Positions 37,221 to 45,693 of a stretch of DNA of 64,000 bases are shown here, one piece after another. Source of the stretch: Haloferula luteola. Lineage in GTDB: Bacteria; Verrucomicrobiota; Verrucomicrobiia; Verrucomicrobiales; Akkermansiaceae. The translations under genes were made by a program, and so were the position numbers. Within the stretch, counting starts at the first letter, position 1. Each line of letters begins with the position of its first letter. The notes beneath the pieces were generated by a model. The model ran no database searches. It was not told the DNA's origin and worked only from the letters and a program-made list of their open reading frames with translations. The stretch spans positions 62,001 to 126,000 of the forward strand of contig NZ_JACHFD010000012.1 of assembly GCF_014201715.1 (NCBI RefSeq). Direction: 5' to 3'.

Positions 37221-37255
37221 AAGAAAGGAAAGCGGAGCCTGTTGCCAGGCTCCGC
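37221..37255 (-). terminator. Hairpin terminator between GH92 and the permease gene
   Basis: A perfect 10-bp stem GCGGAGCCTG/CAGGCTCCGC with loop TTGC. On the minus strand a pyrimidine-rich run (TTTCCTTTCTT) follows. It would partially stop transcripts from GH92 before the downstream permease gene. Confidence 0.75.
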
Positions 37256-37265
37256 AGAGGGAGGA

Positions 37266-39557
37266 TCAGTGGTTCCGCGATTCGGAGAATGGACGGGCAT
37301 CGGGGCCTGCGGCCCAGTCCTCATTTTTGTAGGAGCCCATGCGGAAGAAGACTTCGCCACCGTTGGCGATCTCGTCGTGTTTCAGGAAGCAACGGTCGAG
37401 GGACTCGCCGTTGATTTTGGCTTCTTGAATGTAGTGGCGCATGGGGCCATTGGCCGCGGTGTTGATGGTGAAGGTTTTGCCGTTTTCGAGGTGGATGGTG
37501 GCCTTGTCGAAAAGCGGGCTGCCGATGACATATTCGGGCACGGCGGGGTTGACCGGATACATGCCAAGGGCGCTGAAGACATACCAAGCGGAGGTTTGGC
37601 CATTGTCTTCGTCACCGCAGAGGCCATCGGGCGTTGGGTGATAGAGTCGGGCCATGACTTCGCGGGCGCGGACCTGGGTTTTCCAGGGTTGGCCGGCGTA
37701 GCCATAGAGGTAGATCATGTGCTGGATCGGCTGGTTGCCGTGGGCGTATTGACCCATGTTTGCAGCGACCATTTCCGCCATTTCGTGAATCATGCCGCCG
37801 TAGGCCCCGGTGTTGACGCGAGGGTCGGCCTGGAAGACGGAGTCGAGCTTGGTGGTGAAAGCTTCGTCGCCGCCCATGAGGTCGATGAGGCCCTGAACGT
37901 CGTGGAAGACGCTCCAAGTGTAGTGCCATGAGCATCCTTCAGTGAACGGGCTGCCCCAGCGTGCCGGATCGAAGTCGGGCATCCATTCGCCATTGGAGAG
38001 GCGACCGCGCATGAAGCCGACTTCGGGATCCCAAAGTTTTTTGTAGTTTCCGGTGCGAGCACGGAAGGTCTTGGCAGCTTCGGAATTGCCGACGCCTTCG
38101 GCGACGAGTGCGGCGCAGAAGTCATTGTAGGCGTATTCGAGGGTTTTGGCTGCGGATTCGTGGGTGATGTCGTGGGCAGCGTAGCCTTTTTCCAGGTAGG
38201 AGGGAGCGCCATCGCGGCCGATGGAGGCGATGGGACCTTCGTGGGAGGAATCGTGAAGCATGGCTTCGACGGCTTTTTGGGCATCGAAGTTGCGGACTCC
38301 TTTGCCATAGGCATCGGCAAAGAGGGAGAATGCGTGGTTGCCGATCATGCAGCCGCGGTGGCCTGGGCTGGCCCAAGCCGGGAGCCAGCCGCTTTGTTCG
38401 TAGGCGGCGAGAACTCCTTGGAGGATTTCCCCGTTCATTTCGGGGAACAGGATGTTGAAGAGCGGGTGGACGCAACGGAAGGTGTCCCAGAATCCGCTGT
38501 CGGTGAACATCATGCCTTCGTGGATCTTTCCATCGTAGGGGCTAAAATAGCGGTTCTTGCCGTTTTCGTCGGGCTCGTTGAGACGGTGAGGAAAGAGGGT
38601 GGAGCGATAGAGCGCGGTGTAGAAGGTTTTGCGCTCATCGTCGGTGCCTCCTTCGATTTCGATGCGGCCGAGGGTATCGTTCCAGCGTTCGAGGGCAGCT
38701 TGTTTGACGGCGTCGAAGTCTTTGTCGCCAATTTCGCGGTCCAGATTGGTTTGGGCCTGGTCGCGATCGATGAAGGATGAGGCGATCTTGAAGGTGACGG
38801 GACCTTGGGTGGGATCGATTTGAACCCAGGCACCGACGTGTTCGTCTTCAGCTTGGAGTTCTTCGTTGGGCTCGCTGCCGGGTTTCCAAGTGCCTTGTTT
38901 TAGGAAGGGTTGATCAAACTGGACGATGAAGTAGTTGGCGAAGTTTTCGGGGACGCCACCGTTGTTATTTTTGACCCAGCCGACGATGCGATGCTGGTCC
39001 GGTTGGACTTCCACGGAGGAGCCTTTCGGGAAGCCATCGAAGATGACGTAGCCATCTTCATCGGGGGAGTAAGTAAAGCGGAAGGACGCGCAGCGTTCGG
39101 TGGGCGTCATCTCGGCGGTCACGTTCCAGGTATCGAGCTCCGCTTTGTAATAATAAGGGCGGGCGATTTCGGTATCGTGACTGAATTCGGAGGCTCGACC
39201 TTCTTCGTCGCAGACGAGCTTTCCGCTGACGGGCATGACTGCGAGGGCCGCGTAATCGGCAATCCAAGGGCTGGGCTGGTGGGTTTGACGCAGTCCGCGC
39301 AGCCGGTTTTGCTGATACTGGTAGTAGAAGGAATCCGCGACCGGCTGGGTAAAGGGCGACCAGGCGTTCATCGCGAAAGGCAGGGCGACGGCCGGGTAGG
39401 TATTGCCGTGGGAAAAGCTATGGGTGGAATCGGAGCCTTGCAGGGTGACGACCAAATCGGCGAGGGATTCTTCGGCGGAAACCGGCGCCATGGCTGCAAG
39501 CGTGAATGCTGCGGCGGCTGTGGGCCACCGCAGGAAAAGCGGGTTCGGGTCTGGCAT
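37266..39557 (-). CDS. GH92 alpha-mannosidase
   Basis: A 763-aa secreted enzyme with a signal peptide (residues about 1-28, ending APVSAEE). The family segments include NTYPAVALPFAMN, QTHQPSPWIADY, FTDSGFWDTFRCVHP, EQSGWLPAWASPGH and GDEDNGQTSAWYVFSALGMYPV, the latter forming the calcium/general acid region of GH92. GH92 are calcium-dependent exo-alpha-mannosidases that act on alpha-1,2/1,3/1,4/1,6 links or on mannosyl-phosphates; specificity cannot be read from sequence here. The gene heads a locus containing MFS permease, ROK kinase and GH125. No N-glycan endo-enzyme is in the window. Confidence 0.93.
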   Translation of the reverse strand: MPDPNPLFLRWPTAAAAFTLAAMAPVSAEESLADLVVTLQGSDSTHSFSHGNTYPAVALPFAMNAWSPFTQPVADSFYYQYQQNRLRGLRQTHQPSPWIADYAALAVMPVSGKLVCDEEGRASEFSHDTEIARPYYYKAELDTWNVTAEMTPTERCASFRFTYSPDEDGYVIFDGFPKGSSVEVQPDQHRIVGWVKNNNGGVPENFANYFIVQFDQPFLKQGTWKPGSEPNEELQAEDEHVGAWVQIDPTQGPVTFKIASSFIDRDQAQTNLDREIGDKDFDAVKQAALERWNDTLGRIEIEGGTDDERKTFYTALYRSTLFPHRLNEPDENGKNRYFSPYDGKIHEGMMFTDSGFWDTFRCVHPLFNILFPEMNGEILQGVLAAYEQSGWLPAWASPGHRGCMIGNHAFSLFADAYGKGVRNFDAQKAVEAMLHDSSHEGPIASIGRDGAPSYLEKGYAAHDITHESAAKTLEYAYNDFCAALVAEGVGNSEAAKTFRARTGNYKKLWDPEVGFMRGRLSNGEWMPDFDPARWGSPFTEGCSWHYTWSVFHDVQGLIDLMGGDEAFTTKLDSVFQADPRVNTGAYGGMIHEMAEMVAANMGQYAHGNQPIQHMIYLYGYAGQPWKTQVRAREVMARLYHPTPDGLCGDEDNGQTSAWYVFSALGMYPVNPAVPEYVIGSPLFDKATIHLENGKTFTINTAANGPMRHYIQEAKINGESLDRCFLKHDEIANGGEVFFRMGSYKNEDWAAGPDARPFSESRNH

Positions 39558-39758
39558 GATCTTGGGTTGAGTCGAAAAGCTACCTCCAAAAAGGCGAACT
39601 TCTTGCAGAGTGCTTGCCCGGAGTGTGTCAGCGGATTTCCCCTTGCTGCGAGCTTAGGAAGGTGGGGAGAGGAACAAAATGATTGAGAAACGGTTCTTCT
39701 GATGGAGTTCGGGAGGAAAGATTGCCGACGACCACGATCTGGGTGCAGGGTGGTGGAG

Positions 39759-40082
39759 ATGAAAAACCTGCGTTTTCTGCCGCTTTTGCCTCTGTTTCTT
39801 GTGCTGGCCCAATGCGCGACCTCTCCGGCTCCTGAGGTGACGCCCTCAATGGTCAAGAAGTCGTCGGTGAGTGCGGAACGTCTGGAGAATGGCCGCCAAG
39901 TGTACCGAACGAGCTGCGTGAATTGTCACGGTCGAGCGACGTTTGGGCATTCGGATGCGGCCTATTGGACGGCGGTGGTTCCGCACATGGCAGACAAGGC
40001 GGATTTGCTGCCGGCAGATCAGGCGGATGTGCTCAATTATCTGATCGCCTGTCAGTTGGAGGCAGACCGAGGCAAAGATTGA
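39759..40082 (+). CDS. Small c-type cytochrome-like lipoprotein
   Basis: A 107-aa protein. The start ATG 39759 is preceded by GTGGAG and followed by a signal peptide with a lipobox-like LAQC (Cys19, glutamine at -1 is unusual). A single heme motif CVNCH occurs at about residues 53-57, followed by HSDAAYWTAVVPHM, where a Met may be the axial ligand. An in-frame ATG at 39702 is possible but less likely. A periplasmic electron carrier is likely. No redox partner is adjacent, though the giant protein with two CxxCH motifs is in the same window. Confidence 0.75.
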   Translation: MKNLRFLPLLPLFLVLAQCATSPAPEVTPSMVKKSSVSAERLENGRQVYRTSCVNCHGRATFGHSDAAYWTAVVPHMADKADLLPADQADVLNYLIACQLEADRGKD

Positions 40083-40092
40083 GGGTGGAGCC

Positions 40093-41184
40093 TTAGCGAG
40101 CCGGAATGGGCTCGGTGGAGATGGGCTGAGATTGACCCCGAAGGTGCCGATCCAGAAAAGCCTTCACTCGGCGATTGAGTTCCGGGCTGGCGAAGCCGTG
40201 GCCCGCACCTTCGATGGCGATCAAGTGGGCCTCGATGCCGGCCGCTTTGAGCTTGGTTTCGAGTTCGGCGGATTGAGCGAAAGGGACAATGGTGTCGCGG
40301 GTGCCGTGGGCGATGAAGACGGGTGGGTCTTGGGGGGAAATCCAGGTGGTGGGGGAGGCGCGGCGTGCGTTGCGGAGGATTTCTTCGTCGCTGGTGCCCA
40401 AGAGCCGAACGGCGAGACTGGAGCGGCTGGCCTCGAGGAAATCGACATCTTCACCGTAGAAGGTTTCGAAGTTGGAGGGCCCGAAGAAATCGACGACGGC
40501 TTTGACCTTGCTGGAGGTGGTGGGGAAGGCTCCGATGGCGCCTTCTTGGGATTTTTCACCACTGGTGGTGCCGAGCAGGGTGGCGAGGTGACCGCCGGCG
40601 GAACTGCCCATGACGGCGATGCGGTCGGGGTCGATGCCGTAGGTGTCGGCATGGGCGCGGAGGAAACGGATGGCTGCCTTGCAGTCGTCGAGCTGGGCGG
40701 GCCAAAGGGCGTCTTGGATGAGGCGATAGTTGATGGACGCGACGGCGTATTGACGGGTGGCGGTAAGGATTTCGGCGACGCCTAGGCCTTCTTGTTTGGT
40801 GCCGGACATCCAACCGCCGCCATGGATGTAGACGAGGAGAGGGAGAGCTTTTTCGGCGGGTTGGTCGGGGAGGTAGAGGTCGAGAGTTTGGCGCGTGTGG
40901 CCATTTCCGACGTAGTCGATGTTCTGGAAGTCGGTGGCGTGGTTCTCGGGTTCCTGGGGGACCCATTTTTGGAGGTTGGCGGCGACGCGATCGAATTCTT
41001 CACGGGAGAGGGCGCCGTCTTGGTCGAGATCGACCATGCCGAGGAAGGGTCGCGCTTCGGCCGGCAATTCGTCGGCTTCGATGCGTCCGTTTCGATTGGT
41101 GTCGAAGTGGGAGAAGGGGTCCTGCTGGGCGAGAGCGGGAAGGGTGAGGAGGAGGGAGAGGAGGGAGAGGAGGGAACCACGCAT
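40093..41184 (-). CDS. Secreted alpha/beta-hydrolase esterase with EF-hand pair
   Basis: A 363-aa protein: signal peptide (MRGSLLSLLSLLLTLPALA), then two EF-hand-like loops at about residues 28-65 (DTNRNGRIEADE and DLDQDGALSREEF), then a BD-FAE/HSL-like esterase domain. The oxyanion hole is HGGGW, the nucleophile elbow is GSSAGGH, the catalytic Asp is likely in HGTRDTIVP, and the His in GAGHGF. The usual function is deacetylation of polysaccharide or hydrolysis of small esters outside the cell, consistent with neighbouring glycosidases. It is downstream of the aldehyde dehydrogenase-like genes on the same strand with a 71-nt gap. Confidence 0.85.
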   Translation of the reverse strand: MRGSLLSLLSLLLTLPALAQQDPFSHFDTNRNGRIEADELPAEARPFLGMVDLDQDGALSREEFDRVAANLQKWVPQEPENHATDFQNIDYVGNGHTRQTLDLYLPDQPAEKALPLLVYIHGGGWMSGTKQEGLGVAEILTATRQYAVASINYRLIQDALWPAQLDDCKAAIRFLRAHADTYGIDPDRIAVMGSSAGGHLATLLGTTSGEKSQEGAIGAFPTTSSKVKAVVDFFGPSNFETFYGEDVDFLEASRSSLAVRLLGTSDEEILRNARRASPTTWISPQDPPVFIAHGTRDTIVPFAQSAELETKLKAAGIEAHLIAIEGAGHGFASPELNRRVKAFLDRHLRGQSQPISTEPIPAR

Positions 41185-41255
41185 CGGGAGAGAGAGAGCA
41201 CGCGTTGGGTGTTTTGTCGCCGGGAAAGCGGGCGATGGCCGAAATGGCGCGGATT

Positions 41256-42101
41256 TCATGCGCCGACGGGGTGCCATACGGTTTTGGCTTCGGTGAAGTC
41301 GCGGATGGCGTAGGGGGTGTGGTGATGGGGAGAGGCCCAGTCGCAGGCCGGATCGTGGAGGACGACACGTTTGATGGATTCGGCGGCACCGGCTTGGAGT
41401 TGGGTGGCTTCTTCGGGGGAGGCCGTGGCGGCAAGCGCACGGAGGTGCTCGTGGGTGGCGAAGGTGGAAAGCATTTCGGAGCGTGGACCTGTGAGCAAAT
41501 TGACAACGCCACCTGGCAAGTCGGAAACAGCGAGCAATTCACCCAGGAGGATCGCGGGATATGGCTGGGATTCGGAGGCGAGCGCGACCACGGCATTTCC
41601 CGCGACGATGGCGGGGAGGATGAGGGTCATGAGCGCGAGCAAGGGTGAATTTTCTGGCGCGAGGATGCCGACGATGCCGACGGGTTCGGTGACGGTGAAG
41701 TTAAAATGGGAGGAGGCGACGGGATTCACGCTGCCGAGGACTTGTTCGTATTTGTCGGCCCAGCCGGCGAAGTGGACGATGCGATCGATGGTGGTGCGGA
41801 CTTCGATTTCTCCGGGGGAGTTGGGAGTGGTCAGAGCGCTGGCCATTTCGGCCGATCGGGATTCGAGCATTTCCGCGAGGCGATAGAGGATCTGGGCGCG
41901 GTTGTAGGGTGAGCGTCGGGCCCAGCCGGGACCGGCTTTGGCGGCCGCTTCGACGGCATTGCGGAGGTCTTTGCGTGAGCAGAGTGGGATGTGGGCAAGG
42001 AACTCGCCGGAGGCGCTGGAAAGGGGGTAGACGCGGCCGGATTCGGAGCGGATGAAGGCACCACCGACGTAGCATTTGGGAGTTTTGGTGATCGGGAGCA
42101 T
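41256..42101 (-). CDS. Truncated aldehyde dehydrogenase-like protein without catalytic domain
   Basis: A 281-aa protein corresponding to only the N-terminal NAD-binding part of aldehyde dehydrogenases (VGGAFIRSESGRVYPL, RAQILYRLAEML, EPVGIVGILAPENSPLL, NLLTGP). The catalytic-Cys segment (FxxxGQxC) and the LELGG glutamate are absent, so it cannot be an independent aldehyde oxidiser by the usual mechanism. It follows the full-length ALDH gene (42121-43626) after 19 nt. It might pair with that subunit, or be a decayed copy. It has no frameshift and ends cleanly at a stop. Confidence 0.75.
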   Translation of the reverse strand: MLPITKTPKCYVGGAFIRSESGRVYPLSSASGEFLAHIPLCSRKDLRNAVEAAAKAGPGWARRSPYNRAQILYRLAEMLESRSAEMASALTTPNSPGEIEVRTTIDRIVHFAGWADKYEQVLGSVNPVASSHFNFTVTEPVGIVGILAPENSPLLALMTLILPAIVAGNAVVALASESQPYPAILLGELLAVSDLPGGVVNLLTGPRSEMLSTFATHEHLRALAATASPEEATQLQAGAAESIKRVVLHDPACDWASPHHHTPYAIRDFTEAKTVWHPVGA

Positions 42102-42120
42102 GGGAAGATGGGCCGGAGGA

Positions 42121-43626
42121 TCAGAGTTCGGTGGCCAGAGGTTGAAGTTGCGCGTAGTCGAGAAGTCCGTGCTTTCCGCCTTCGCGGCCCAGGCCGGATT
42201 GTTTGTAGCCACCGAAGGGGCTTGAGGGATCGAATTGGTTGTAGGTATTGGCCCAGACGACTCCTGCTTTGAGGGCGCTGGCCATTTTGAGAATTTTGGA
42301 GCCTTTGTCTGTCCAGATGCCTGCGCTGAGGCCGAAGCAGGTGTTGTTGGCTTTTTCGATGGCTTCTTCGGGGGTGCGGAAGGTGAGGATGGAGAGGACG
42401 GGGCCGAAGATTTCTTCGCGTGCGATGCGGTGACTTTGGGCGACTCCGGTGAAGAGGGTGGGGGCGTGGTAGAAGCCTTGGGAAGGAAGGGGGCAGGAGG
42501 GCTGGTAGATTCCGGCTCCTTCATCGATGCCGCTTTGGACGAGTTCCTGAATGCGGCTGAGTTGTTCTGCGGAGTTGATGGCTCCGACGTCGGTGTTTTT
42601 GTCCAAGGGATCGCCGACGCGAAGGGTGGCGAGGCGGCGTTTCAGGCGATGAATGATTTCCTGTTCGATGCCTTCTTGGACGAGTAGGCGGGATCCGGCA
42701 CAGCAAACGTGGCCTTGGTTGAAGAAGATGCCATTGACGATGCCTTCGACGGCCTGGTCGAGGGGGGCATCTTCCATGACGATGTTGGCGGCCTTGCCAC
42801 CGAGTTCGAGGGTGAGGCGTTTGGAAGTGCCAGCGAGGGAGCGTTGGATGATTTTGCCGACTTCGGTGGACCCGGTGAAGGCGATTTTGGCGGCAGTGGA
42901 GTGGTTGACGACGGCCGCTCCGGTTTCTCCAGCGCCGGTGACGATGTTGACGACTCCGCGGGGGAGGCCGGCTTGTTCGAGGATGGTGGCGAACTTAAGG
43001 GCGGTGATGGAGGTGGTTTCCGCGGGCTTGAGGACGACGGTGTTTCCGGTAGCGAGGGCTGGAGCGATTTTCCACGCCAGCATGAGAAGGGGGAAGTTCC
43101 AGGGGATGACCTGACCGACGACGCCAAGGGGAGCGAGTCGGCAGCCGGGAGCGACGTAGTGCAGTTTATCGGCCCAGCCGGCATGGTAGAAGAAATGGGC
43201 GGCGGCCATGGGCAGGTCGAAATCGCGGGCCTCTTTGATGGGTTTTCCTCCATCGAGGGTTTCGGCGACGGCCATTTCGCGAGAGCGATCCTGCAGCAGG
43301 CGGGCGATGCGGAAGAGGTATTTGCCGCGTTCGGCTCCCGGAAGTTTGGACCAAGCGGGAAAAGCACGGGCGGCGGCCTGATAGGCAGCATCGACGTCCG
43401 CGGCATTGGCGAGGGGGATTTCGCTGAGTTTCCGGCCATCGCGGGGAGAGAGGGTATCGAAGTATTTTTTTGATCGAGGGGCAACGTGTTGGCCATCGAT
43501 GAAGAGCTTGTAGCGATCGAGAAGATGGGCCGGCGCGGATTCTGGAGCGGGATCGAATTCCCAGAGATCGCCGAAGAGGAGTTCGCGAGCTTGGGTTTTC
43601 GAACGGGATGATTTTTTCGCGGGCAT
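42121..43626 (-). CDS. Aldehyde dehydrogenase
   Basis: A 501-aa NAD(P)-dependent aldehyde dehydrogenase. Start ATG 43626 gives MPAKKSSRSKTQ. Motifs: PWNFPLLMLAWK for the cofactor fold, FTGSTEVGKII, the glutamate in LELGGKAANIV, and the nucleophile in FFNQGHVCCAGSR (Cys of the second pair). The C-terminal SPFGGYKQSGLGREGG is intact. It lies between deoC and a truncated ALDH. deoC cleaves deoxyribose 5-phosphate to acetaldehyde and glyceraldehyde 3-phosphate, so acetaldehyde is the expected substrate. An upstream in-frame extension to 43806 is not conserved. Confidence 0.9.
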   Translation of the reverse strand: MPAKKSSRSKTQARELLFGDLWEFDPAPESAPAHLLDRYKLFIDGQHVAPRSKKYFDTLSPRDGRKLSEIPLANAADVDAAYQAAARAFPAWSKLPGAERGKYLFRIARLLQDRSREMAVAETLDGGKPIKEARDFDLPMAAAHFFYHAGWADKLHYVAPGCRLAPLGVVGQVIPWNFPLLMLAWKIAPALATGNTVVLKPAETTSITALKFATILEQAGLPRGVVNIVTGAGETGAAVVNHSTAAKIAFTGSTEVGKIIQRSLAGTSKRLTLELGGKAANIVMEDAPLDQAVEGIVNGIFFNQGHVCCAGSRLLVQEGIEQEIIHRLKRRLATLRVGDPLDKNTDVGAINSAEQLSRIQELVQSGIDEGAGIYQPSCPLPSQGFYHAPTLFTGVAQSHRIAREEIFGPVLSILTFRTPEEAIEKANNTCFGLSAGIWTDKGSKILKMASALKAGVVWANTYNQFDPSSPFGGYKQSGLGREGGKHGLLDYAQLQPLATEL

Positions 43627-43673
43627 GAATGAGGGTGGGCGAGAGTTCCGGGATCGATGGTCAGGGCAGGACC

Positions 43674-44600
43674 TCAGTATCCGCTGCTGTCCTCGGTGAA
43701 GGTCCAAGGTGCCTGGTAGGCGCCGGTCCGTTGGGTTTCGAGTTGGCGCAGGAGGTCGTTGAGCAACGAGGAGGCACCGAAGCGGTAGCGGGAAGGGCGG
43801 AGCCACGCATCGCCGAGTGTTTCTTTGACGGCGACGAGGAATTGGAGTGCCTGCTTGGCGTTTTTGATGCCTCCCGCGGGCTTCATGGCGATCTCTACGC
43901 CGGTGGCGAGGAAGTGGTCGCGGATGGCGTCGAGCATGACTTGTTGGTTGCCGAGGGTGGCATTGGCCGAGGTTTTGCCGGTACTGGTTTTGATGAAGTC
44001 TCCCGGGCGGATCACCCGCATGGCGAGAAAGCTGGCCGCGCGGATGTTGTCATAGGTTTCGAGTTCGGAGGTTTCGAGAATGACTTTCAGAGTGGACTCG
44101 CCGCAGGCTTCGACAACGGCGGCAATCTCGTCCTGCATCTGGGCAAATTCGCCGGCCAGGAAAGCCCCCCGGTTGATGACCATGTCGATTTCGTCCGCTC
44201 CATCCGCAACGGCCTGGCGGACTTCCGCGAGCCGTGTTTTCAAGGGGGCTTGCCCGGAGGGAAATGCGGTGGCGACGCTGGCAATGCGGACACCGGTGCC
44301 TTGGACGTGAGGGACCGCGTGGCGCACCATGGAAGGGTAAACGCAGACAGCAGCGACGCGGGGCAGATCGCCTTCCGGATGGGGGCACAGTGCTTTGCGG
44401 CAAAGCGAGGCGATCTTGCCGGGGGTGTCTTTGCCTTCGAGAGTGGTGAGGTCGACCATCGAAACGGCGAGCTTCAACCCGAAGGTTTTGGCCTGTTTCT
44501 TGATGGAACGAGTGGGGTAGTGGGCGACGCGTTCTTCGATGCCAGTGGCGTCGACGGTGCCGATGTCATCCAGCAAACGGCGGAGGGAAGAGGCAGGCAT
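43674..44600 (-). CDS. deoC: Deoxyribose-phosphate aldolase
   Basis: A 308-aa DeoC-type aldolase. The Schiff-base lysine is in FIKTSTGK, and MKPAGGIKNAKQAL at the phosphate site is intact. TSANATLG follows the lysine loop. It cleaves 2-deoxyribose 5-phosphate to acetaldehyde and glyceraldehyde 3-phosphate in deoxynucleoside catabolism. It is the first gene of a minus-strand set with ALDH and a truncated ALDH (47 nt then 19 nt gaps). The length is longer than E. coli DeoC (259 aa), as in many bacteria. Confidence 0.92.
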   Translation of the reverse strand: MPASSLRRLLDDIGTVDATGIEERVAHYPTRSIKKQAKTFGLKLAVSMVDLTTLEGKDTPGKIASLCRKALCPHPEGDLPRVAAVCVYPSMVRHAVPHVQGTGVRIASVATAFPSGQAPLKTRLAEVRQAVADGADEIDMVINRGAFLAGEFAQMQDEIAAVVEACGESTLKVILETSELETYDNIRAASFLAMRVIRPGDFIKTSTGKTSANATLGNQQVMLDAIRDHFLATGVEIAMKPAGGIKNAKQALQFLVAVKETLGDAWLRPSRYRFGASSLLNDLLRQLETQRTGAYQAPWTFTEDSSGY

Positions 44601-44819
44601 GCGAAAGGACTATGGGCCGCAGGATGCGACAGCGCAAGAACGCGGCCATGGCCCTGAGGAAAGGGGGAGAACCTCGGCAAGCGGGTGCGCGATGGACCTC
44701 CGTTGAGGGCTAAAACCTCGACAATTTCAGGTAGGTTGATAGTTTTTCGAGTCCGCAACTTGTTGAGTGGTAATCCTTAGTTGCCGAATCAAGAAGCTGC
44801 GGGTTCAACCATTGATCCC

Positions 44820-45557
44820 ATGAAAAGACATCATTCAATGATTCATCGCATGGTCTCCCCCTGTCTCCTGCTGATGGCTCCGCTGGCAAGTGGAGCAGTC
44901 AGTTGGACGGTGACCCTCGACACGATTACAACGAGTTACAGTTCTCAGCCGGATCCGTTTTTGGGCGGGACGGACTCTGAGACGCGCCTCACGGCATCTG
45001 GAACACCGGCAAGTCCGATTGATTTCAGTGCCTTGGGGGACACGGAATTCAGCATCACCCTTCAAGCGCCTGCGGGGTCGGTGATCCAGGTCTCCTATCC
45101 TTCGGGTTGGGATTCGGCTTATTTCCGGGCGGCGATGACTTCTTCAGGTTCTTCAGGAACCGGAGCATTCATCGACAACAGTCCGGACATCATTACGATG
45201 GGATATTCCCTGATTTCTGGCACCGATTGGAGCTCCTCCTCGACCAAGAAGCTGCAGCTTCCGGGTGTGGGTGGAAATCTCTACAGTACTTATGAGAATA
45301 TGGCGGTATCGGTGGGGTCGGTGTATCAATTCGAAAGCATCACCTTCACCACCACGGTGCCGGCTAGTTACAATGAGGTTTTGAATCCGTCGGGCCCCAG
45401 CTTCTATTTGATCACCCGGGTGAGTTCGGATTCGCCCTTGGCGGATGCAGGTCCCTTGGTCTCTTTGGTGTCGGTGCCTGAGCCGGTGACCTCAGGACTG
45501 CTTGCGGCGGGAGGGCTTGTCGGGCTGCGCCGGAGGCGAAGGGTGCGACCATGCTGA
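44820..45557 (+). CDS. PEP-CTERM sorted secreted protein
   Basis: A 245-aa protein with a signal peptide (HRMVSPCLLLMAPLASGAV) and a C-terminal PEP-CTERM signal: VPEPVTSGLL, then a hydrophobic stretch and RRRRR at the end. The middle is a Ser/Thr/Gly-rich beta-strand domain (residues about 27-215) with no identified fold. Such proteins are processed by exosortase (EpsH/XrtA) and exported with exopolysaccharide. No exosortase is in the window. A hairpin follows 15 nt after the stop. Confidence 0.85.
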   Translation: MKRHHSMIHRMVSPCLLLMAPLASGAVSWTVTLDTITTSYSSQPDPFLGGTDSETRLTASGTPASPIDFSALGDTEFSITLQAPAGSVIQVSYPSGWDSAYFRAAMTSSGSSGTGAFIDNSPDIITMGYSLISGTDWSSSSTKKLQLPGVGGNLYSTYENMAVSVGSVYQFESITFTTTVPASYNEVLNPSGPSFYLITRVSSDSPLADAGPLVSLVSVPEPVTSGLLAAGGLVGLRRRRRVRPC

Positions 45558-45572
45558 TTTGAAATGAAACTC

Positions 45573-45600
45573 GGTCGCCCCGCCTCACCGCGGGGTGACC
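45573..45600 (+). terminator. Hairpin after the PEP-CTERM gene
   Basis: An 11-bp stem GGTCGCCCCGC/GCGGGGTGACC (one G-T wobble) with loop CTCACC. It is positioned 15 nt after a stop codon, as a terminator would be, but lacks a T tract, so its function is uncertain. Confidence 0.45.
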
Positions 45601-45693
45601 GCATGAGTTGGAGATGCATGCCGGAGGGAAGACGGTCGGTAAAAGGGATGGAATTCCGGAGGATGGTCGCTTGCGGGTTGGGAAAGTCGCCGG

